From Eubacterium_G segne (GTDB taxonomy: Bacteria; Bacillota; Clostridia; Lachnospirales; Lachnospiraceae), in the NCBI RefSeq assembly GCF_014287775.1, contig NZ_JACOOZ010000013.1, positions 1 to 18,385 on the forward strand: a stretch of 18,385 nt of DNA, written 5' to 3'. Below, in pieces: positions 12,577-18,385 of the stretch. Numbering within the stretch: the first letter of the stretch is position 1; each line of letters starts with the position of its first letter. Below the pieces are notes generated by a model that was not told where the DNA came from, made no database searches, and saw nothing but the letters and a program-made list of their open reading frames with translations. A program made the position numbers and the translations under genes.

Positions 12577-15500
12577 TTATATTAAATCTTTGTTTTTATT
12601 TTTTCTATCTTTGAATTTCATTTCAACAGTAATATGATAGCCATTACTTATCTTAAATGCTTGGCACACCCACTCATAATTATTTGCAATATTAATAAAT
12701 GAATTATATTTTTCATATGAAAAATCATAATAATCTTTCAAAACACAATTTATTTTTCCTTTTTTAAATCTGTCTATATATAAGTCCACATTATGGAATG
12801 CTCCAAACATATCACCATGTTTAAATGAAATTGAATATTTTTTTGCTAAGTAATTAGATTTTTTAAACTTTTTCACTTTATTCCTAATTTTTCGTGATTT
12901 CTTTAATTTCTTTGCTAATGCAGATTTATTTCCATAATACAAATCACTAGGATTGTCTTGTAATGAATGTTCCAAAAAATCTGCCGAGTATTTCCAATTC
13001 TTTTTCTTTCTTAAATATAGTTCCGCTCCAATATAAGCTGGAGAATTTACTATTTTTTTCTCTAAAACACCCAAAGGTGAATATCTACCAGTAACAACCA
13101 TAGATATATGTCCACTTGGATCCACATAGTTAATTGGATTATTTGCACAATAAGCATATAAATTCCAACACTCTGCATTTTTTTCTGTTCCACGATATGT
13201 GTCCTGACTTAAGAATACTCCTTCATCCGGATTATAATAACGTGCATTTAAATAATACAGCCCTGTGAGTTCATCATAAATACCGCCTGTATAGCAAATT
13301 TCATTTTTAAAATCCGTTGCTATACGTTCTGCTGTCTCTCCAAAATCTGTATAATCATATGATTGAACACACGCACTGGTATTATCAGTTATGTTTGTAG
13401 TACTTCCCTGAACATCCTTAGCATAAAAATATTCATTCTGGTTACCACCACTATACCTAATGCCTACAATGATATTATCCTGATTTCCTATTACATTCTG
13501 ACTTATTTTCTTTCCACTATCATCTGTTGTATATAACAACAAACTTCCCTCATAGAAATAGCATGTAGTATTAGACTTCTTATTATCACCATCAATCACA
13601 ATATCAGTCTTTGATATGCGTTGCCCATTACCGTTATATATGTTGTGCTGTTCGCCGGTCTTTTTTCCATCTGTAGTGACTTCCACATCCGTTAACTGAT
13701 TTTCAACATCATATGTATACTTTGTGTTCGTCTTTGACTTTCCGTCTGTTACTTCTATCTGATTTCCTCTCGCGTCATATTTGTATGAACCTGTATAAGT
13801 CTTCGTTGTTATTCCATCTGTTATAATTTCTGTCTTTCCAGACAACTGATTCAACCTGTTGTAGGAATAGTAATTATATGTTGCCTCATCAAAAGTTTTG
13901 TCCGTTGCTACCGTATCTTTTTTGATGATTTTTTCATAAGTTCTATTTCCCACACTGTCATATGAATATGAAGACGTTATTGTTTTGTATGTAAGTTTAT
14001 TATTTTTTACCGATTCTACCAGCTGATTTAATTTGTTATAAGTATAAGTCACATCCTCATCTTTTAGATTGTTGCTGTAATTATACTTTTCGTGCTTATA
14101 CGTGATGTTCGAATTCTTATCATATTCATAATCATACTGTTCAAGAATTAAATCTTTATTGGTACTGTTATAGTACTTCATTGAAAGCACTCTGTCAAAT
14201 ACATCATAACTATAATCACGTTCCACATAATCTGAATCCTTGTTTAAGAAATTTTGAAAATCCTTAATACAAGATATTTTTCCATCACTATAATATTCAT
14301 ATTTTCTTATAGCTGCCGCATCGTCACCTGATAACAGTCCATCAATTTCTGTTATCCATTTATCCTTATTATACTTAAAAGCTATTCCCTTAAGTTCATC
14401 CCCTGTTGTATTCGGATAATATATTTTTGCTATATTATCATCTATGTTATACACATATTTGAGCTTTGCATTTTCAACTTCACTGTCAGATGGTTTACTT
14501 GTTGCATTGATTTCCGCAACAGATATATTGCGCCCGTAAGCATCATACTCATAAAACGTATATCTATACGGTATACCGTTTTTATTATCTATTGCCTCAA
14601 TTATATTTCCTTCTCCATCATAGATATATTCTGTTGAATTTATCTCATTTCCGTTTGCATCAAATGCAGATTTCTTAACATTGTTTCCATAAACATCATA
14701 TGTAAATGTCAGATATGAACCGTCACTATAAGCTTCCTTTATTTTCTGCCCGTTAACGTCATATTCATATGTTGTTTCAATACTTCCACTACTAGTTTCA
14801 TCCTTTATGGATAATACCTGTTCTGTACCGTTTGTTGTTGTTTTTGAAACACTTCCCAGCGCATCTGTTACCGTATCAACAACTGATTTTATATTTCCTT
14901 TTGAATCTTTTTCTATATTATCATAGCTGTATTGATTACTTGTTCCGACAGCAGTCGTCACTTTAGTAACCCTTCCCTGCTCATCATACTCATAACATGT
15001 ACTGTTTCCATTAGCATCAGTCGATTTTATCAGCATTCCCGCTGCATCATATTCATTTGATGTAACAATTGAATTTTCTCCCACTTTGAATGTATCACCT
15101 GCTACCTCCGGATTAATAATTGTGTCCGTTTGATTGCCATATGCATCATAAGTATTGACAGATAATTTTCCTTCTGCAATTTCATTCGCATCTGTTTCAT
15201 TCATTCCACCCGTATAAGTAGTAAAAATTCTTCCATCGTTATCATAAGTGTAATCCACATACAAACCATTGTTTAATTCTCTAACGGTTCTTCCCAAACT
15301 GTCTGTATATGTCTTACCTACAACTTCATCACTTGTATTGGTAATAGTAGTTACAGTAGCATTCTTTACAGTCATCATGCCTTTACCTGTATTGATAGAA
15401 ACACTTCCATAACTGTATGCCGTTCTTGTTACTTTTTCATCACTTCCTACAATTAATTTTGTCTCAATAACACGATTCATTGAATCATATGTATATTCAG

Positions 15501-15957
15501 TTATTCGTCCCTCTTCATCAACCGACTTTATCTTGCTTCCATTTTTATCATAACCATTTTCTGTATTTTTTGTAGTTTTCTTACCATTTACCTGAGCTGT
15601 TTCAGTTGTTTTTATAACTCTGAGAAATTCATCGTATTTATAAGAAGTAGTAATATTATTTGTTTTGTCTGTCTCTGTTATGACATTTCCTACTTCATCA
15701 TAAGTATAGATGTTTTCCTCATTAACAGTTCCTTCAGAGGATGACTCGGACAGTTCATCACCATCAGCATTGTACTGTGTATCATCGCTATATGTTTCAA
15801 GACCATATTTTTCGGCATTATCTGACTCTACGTCTTCCACAATAATCTCATTGCTTGTATCAACCGTTCCATCTGCATTATATCTATAATTTGTTATTGT
15901 ATTGGTAACCTTATCAATTAATTTTACCGTATTTCCCTGATCATCATATTGATACAC
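12577..15957 (-). CDS. Rhs1 C-terminal part: YD repeats, RHS core and toxin tip CT1
   Basis: This frame (1126 codons from a fortuitous GTG) is the continuation of the Rhs1 gene after a frameshift. It holds dozens of YD-type repeats (YxYDxxGN), the RHS-associated core (YFYAKDVQGSTTNITD, LTGLYYLNARYYNPDEGVF, NPINYVDPSGH) and a 176-residue tip after His950. The tip contains SADFLEHSLQDNPSDLYYGN, a Lys/Arg-rich helix (KKLKKSRKIRNKVKKFKK), then GAFHNVDLYIDR, KDYYDFSYEKYN and SNGYHITVEM. I do not recognise its activity. The repeats form a hollow shell that encloses the tip. The lipoprotein partner downstream suggests an extracytoplasmic target. Without the missing base this part has no ribosome site and would not be made. 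Confidence 0.85.
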   Translation of the reverse strand: MYQYDDQGNTVKLIDKVTNTITNYRYNADGTVDTSNEIIVEDVESDNAEKYGLETYSDDTQYNADGDELSESSSEGTVNEENIYTYDEVGNVITETDKTNNITTSYKYDEFLRVIKTTETAQVNGKKTTKNTENGYDKNGSKIKSVDEEGRITEYTYDSMNRVIETKLIVGSDEKVTRTAYSYGSVSINTGKGMMTVKNATVTTITNTSDEVVGKTYTDSLGRTVRELNNGLYVDYTYDNDGRIFTTYTGGMNETDANEIAEGKLSVNTYDAYGNQTDTIINPEVAGDTFKVGENSIVTSNEYDAAGMLIKSTDANGNSTCYEYDEQGRVTKVTTAVGTSNQYSYDNIEKDSKGNIKSVVDTVTDALGSVSKTTTNGTEQVLSIKDETSSGSIETTYEYDVNGQKIKEAYSDGSYLTFTYDVYGNNVKKSAFDANGNEINSTEYIYDGEGNIIEAIDNKNGIPYRYTFYEYDAYGRNISVAEINATSKPSDSEVENAKLKYVYNIDDNIAKIYYPNTTGDELKGIAFKYNKDKWITEIDGLLSGDDAAAIRKYEYYSDGKISCIKDFQNFLNKDSDYVERDYSYDVFDRVLSMKYYNSTNKDLILEQYDYEYDKNSNITYKHEKYNYSNNLKDEDVTYTYNKLNQLVESVKNNKLTYKTITSSYSYDSVGNRTYEKIIKKDTVATDKTFDEATYNYYSYNRLNQLSGKTEIITDGITTKTYTGSYKYDARGNQIEVTDGKSKTNTKYTYDVENQLTDVEVTTDGKKTGEQHNIYNGNGQRISKTDIVIDGDNKKSNTTCYFYEGSLLLYTTDDSGKKISQNVIGNQDNIIVGIRYSGGNQNEYFYAKDVQGSTTNITDNTSACVQSYDYTDFGETAERIATDFKNEICYTGGIYDELTGLYYLNARYYNPDEGVFLSQDTYRGTEKNAECWNLYAYCANNPINYVDPSGHISMVVTGRYSPLGVLEKKIVNSPAYIGAELYLRKKKNWKYSADFLEHSLQDNPSDLYYGNKSALAKKLKKSRKIRNKVKKFKKSNYLAKKYSISFKHGDMFGAFHNVDLYIDRFKKGKINCVLKDYYDFSYEKYNSFINIANNYEWVCQAFKISNGYHITVEMKFKDRKNKNKDLI
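13107..14876. repeat. 1.77-kb direct repeat of the Rhs core, copy 1
   Basis: The partner of 9093-10862, embedded in the full-length Rhs1 reading frame. Because the copies align without indels and in the same codon phase, a crossover anywhere in this segment gives an intact chimera. The 758 bp at 13775-14532 appear identical to copy 2. Confidence 0.95.
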
Positions 15958-18385
15958 TTCATGAGAGCTGATAATTCCATTTGCATTTTTTCAATCATCT
16001 CTGTTGGAAGATTAATTACACTATCAGCTCTTCCTTTACTGTAATCATATGAATATTTTGTAATGCTTCCATCTACATCCACCTGCTCTGTTACATTTCC
16101 ATGGGAATCATATACAGTTTTATCAGATTTACCTGATGTTTTTTTGACAACAGTATCCCCTTCAAGTGCATAGTAAGAAGTCCTATCTGTCGATTCGGTG
16201 AGCAGTGTCTTATTGTTTTTATCATCATACTTATATTCCGATTTATTTCCTGATGCATCTGTTTTAACAGTAATTTTTCCCTGTTCATCGAAAACATAGC
16301 TTTCACTATACAACTCAGTTTCCACCTGTTTCTTTTTCACTGTAATTGTTACACTTTTATTTGCTTTATCTTCAATGCGGTTGAATTCCATATTATCCCC
16401 ATTTGGATAAACAAATTTATCCATGGAGTCACCAACGTATTCAACACAATAATTGTTTCCCTCAGCATCACTTATAACACTTACGTTTCCATTTTTATAT
16501 GAATAATTGTAATCTATCTTTCCACCCTTTGTTCCTACAAAAGTTGCTCTCACCAAATAACCGTTTTCGTAACTGTATTGATAACCATATTCGCTATCTG
16601 TTCCTTTCGCAGCTGTTATATTGCTTATAAATCCTTCCTTATTGTAGGAATACTCTGCCTTCTGACCACTGCTTGTTACTACTTCCGCAATTTTTCCATT
16701 TTTCTCATTATACCTGATATACACAAACGTATCATTATTTTCTTCGATTAATATCAATCTTCCACAGTCATCAAATCTATAAACTTCACCTTCTTTTTCT
16801 GTGATTTTATAATAAACATCTAATTCTAAGTTTGTATTGCTTATAACATTTCCATTTGTGTCTTTCTTTTCTATGGTTTTATACAAGATATCATCGTCTG
16901 TCTCTAAACTTAATTCTGAATTCTCAACACATTTATATGTATCTCCTTCTTTCACAAATGTGTATATTGATTTTGTATCGTCTGAATAGTAGATTTTATC
17001 ATCTGTTTCAGATACATACATATCATATGCATCACTCCAACCATAACCAAATGAAGAAACTACCTGAGCTTTCGAATTATACACTCTGGAGATATTAATT
17101 GGTATTTGTGGTGCCGGAAGTGTAATGTCATTTTGCTCATATATAAAATTTCCTTTTGAAAGTTCCACATATCCCGTACCGTTTGGAGTTGAAACTGATT
17201 CATATTCGTATAGACTATTATTTCCCAATCTATCTGAAATTGTCTTTGCAGATAAAGTTGTTGAACTAATTTCTTCCGAAAAAGCACTATTCTGTGTCTG
17301 CTTTTCTTTTATTGCTCTGATTTTATAGTAATATATTGTATTTTCATTTCCAGATACCTTAATTGCTCCCTTTGATGATGCTGTTTTTATCAGGGTATCA
17401 TCATCCGGTATAAAAAGGGGAGTTGTTCCTCTATATACCTGATACTTAATACTATCATTAAATTTACCACTTTTTGTAGAAAATCTTAAAACGGTATTTC
17501 CACCAATCTGCTCTACAGCATAAACATCAGTTGGAGCATAATCCTCCAATGCCTGTTCTGTTTTTTCATAATAGTAATTATATGAAACATCGTCAGACAC
17601 ATTTCCTGCTTTATCAATAGCACGTACTTTTATATTATACTTGCCATCATTATTAAAATCTTTTTCTTGTAGTCTCGCCTCACCATTTGCCTCGTAACCT
17701 AATGTCTGATATTTTCCATCATCAATTTTAACCTGAATTTCTGATAAATTGTCATCTTCAAAATCACTCCATTTAATCACTGGCAAATCACTGCTTGAAT
17801 TGAAAAATCCTGTTTTAGGAGTTATTTTCACAGTTCCCTTTGTAGGGTTTGTTATATCTCTATAATATAAGCACTCTTCTTCTGTGTCATTACCTGCTTT
17901 ATCAGTTGCTGATATTGCAATGGAATTTCCCCCTTCTTCAATATTCTCTATTGTTACTGTTCCTTTATTTTCCAATAACGTCTGACTCTTGCCATTAACG
18001 GTGAGTCTATAATCCTTTAATGTTCCATCGTTAATGCTATATTCTAATTGTGGCATATCGGGACTGTTATCATATTTATCTTCATCCGTATCCGGAATCA
18101 CCTTCATATCTATTTCAGGAGCGTCATCATCATAATAATATGTAAACTTCTTTTCACTGCTTACATTTCCTGCTCTATCTGTTGCTCTTACAGCTATTGT
18201 ATTAACCTTTTCTGATTCTAAATCACCAATTGTAGCATTGCCTGTATTGCTATCTGCTAATGCCGCATAGTTTCCATTATTAACCTTTACCTGAATTGAC
18301 AAAAGATTCTTTTCAGTAACATTCCATGTTATCTTAGGCAATTTATTACTATATGAAGAAGCAGACGTAGATGGTGTTATCGTTA
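15924..18385 (-). CDS. Rhs1 N-terminal part: Ig-like repeats, FN3-like region, DUF6531 and first YD repeats (5' partial)
   Basis: The frame is open to the right edge (TITPSTSASSYSNKLPKI before the first possible TTG), so the true start and export signal lie outside. Reading inward there are at least three Ig-like repeats ending AVRATDRAGNVS, AISATDKAGNDT and KVRAIDKAGNVS (18385 to about 17570). An FN3-like stretch follows (about 17550-17240). A DUF6531-type segment comes next (GNFIYEQNDITLPAPQIPIN, SSFGYGWSDAYDMYV, about 17170-17000), then YD repeats. The frame derails after NLPTEMIEK at an A6 tract (15986-15991) and stops at 15924. One extra A restores NANGIISSHEVYQYDDQGN and joins the next part. 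Such Ig and DUF6531 layouts are typical of large secreted or wall-associated Rhs/WapA-like proteins of Firmicutes. Confidence 0.85.
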   Translation of the reverse strand, partial: TITPSTSASSYSNKLPKITWNVTEKNLLSIQVKVNNGNYAALADSNTGNATIGDLESEKVNTIAVRATDRAGNVSSEKKFTYYYDDDAPEIDMKVIPDTDEDKYDNSPDMPQLEYSINDGTLKDYRLTVNGKSQTLLENKGTVTIENIEEGGNSIAISATDKAGNDTEEECLYYRDITNPTKGTVKITPKTGFFNSSSDLPVIKWSDFEDDNLSEIQVKIDDGKYQTLGYEANGEARLQEKDFNNDGKYNIKVRAIDKAGNVSDDVSYNYYYEKTEQALEDYAPTDVYAVEQIGGNTVLRFSTKSGKFNDSIKYQVYRGTTPLFIPDDDTLIKTASSKGAIKVSGNENTIYYYKIRAIKEKQTQNSAFSEEISSTTLSAKTISDRLGNNSLYEYESVSTPNGTGYVELSKGNFIYEQNDITLPAPQIPINISRVYNSKAQVVSSFGYGWSDAYDMYVSETDDKIYYSDDTKSIYTFVKEGDTYKCVENSELSLETDDDILYKTIEKKDTNGNVISNTNLELDVYYKITEKEGEVYRFDDCGRLILIEENNDTFVYIRYNEKNGKIAEVVTSSGQKAEYSYNKEGFISNITAAKGTDSEYGYQYSYENGYLVRATFVGTKGGKIDYNYSYKNGNVSVISDAEGNNYCVEYVGDSMDKFVYPNGDNMEFNRIEDKANKSVTITVKKKQVETELYSESYVFDEQGKITVKTDASGNKSEYKYDDKNNKTLLTESTDRTSYYALEGDTVVKKTSGKSDKTVYDSHGNVTEQVDVDGSITKYSYDYSKGRADSVINLPTEMIEKMQMELSALMKCINMMIREIR

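Noticed and set aside
9093..14876. Repeated Rhs cores as an insertion sequence or assembly duplication
   Set aside because: There is no transposase or terminal repeat. The copies differ by substitutions and carry different tips, so they are real biological paralogues.
12577..18385. Type VI secretion Rhs effector
   Set aside because: There are no VgrG, PAAR or other T6SS parts. The Ig-like and DUF6531 layout, lipoprotein neighbours and low-GC clostridial character point to a Gram-positive secreted carrier.
17570..18385. Ig-like repeats as an unrelated adhesin gene
   Set aside because: The reading frame runs without break from these repeats into the DUF6531 segment and YD repeats, so they are one protein.

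Overview
The window is AT-rich, low-GC Firmicutes DNA. Good GGAGG-type ribosome sites precede many genes, GTG and TTG starts are common, and several products are lipobox lipoproteins. The partial gene at the left edge starts like the Rpn/PD-(D/E)XK nuclease genes common in gut and rumen Lachnospiraceae. I infer a Lachnospiraceae-type clostridium, but no taxonomic marker gene is present. Every gene I can support lies on the minus strand, so the biology reads from right to left.

Right part (18385 to 12577): a giant Rhs/YD-repeat polymorphic-toxin gene (Rhs1), 5'-truncated by the window edge. It has Ig-like repeats, an FN3-like stretch, a DUF6531-type segment, many YD repeats, the RHS-associated core ending in DPSGH, and a 176-residue variable C-terminal toxin (CT1). 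One base is missing in an A6 tract at 15986-15991, which splits it into two frames. A lipoprotein, probably its immunity protein, follows (12347-11934).

Middle (11789 to 7925): a graveyard and store of displaced cassettes. In order: a frameshifted copy of a small membrane-protein gene; a fossil third Rhs tip (CT3) followed by the first codons of its immunity gene; that fragment fused to a 1.77-kb second copy of the Rhs core, which carries a different tip (CT2, a SleB-like cell-wall hydrolase); and a membrane-anchored candidate immunity gene. The two Rhs cores align without indels at a constant offset of 4014 bp, so recombination between them would replace CT1 with CT2 in frame.

Left part (7774 to 378): a string of small membrane proteins, lipoproteins and one cytosolic protein, many of them duplicated, truncated or frameshifted. 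It includes an intact homologue of the CT3-linked immunity gene. I read this as an orphan-immunity bank. The far left edge holds the start of an Rpn-family nuclease gene, whose promoter sits in a perfect 12-bp inverted repeat.

Taken together this is a toxin/immunity diversification locus. One large surface or secreted carrier has interchangeable tips downstream of it, and a tail of orphan immunity genes probably protects against past or neighbouring tips. Both intact tips are followed by exported candidate immunity proteins, which suggests envelope or peptidoglycan targets. The fossil tip is followed by a gene for a protein without an export signal, which suggests a cytosolic target. I saw no tRNA, rRNA, CRISPR array or complete insertion sequence.
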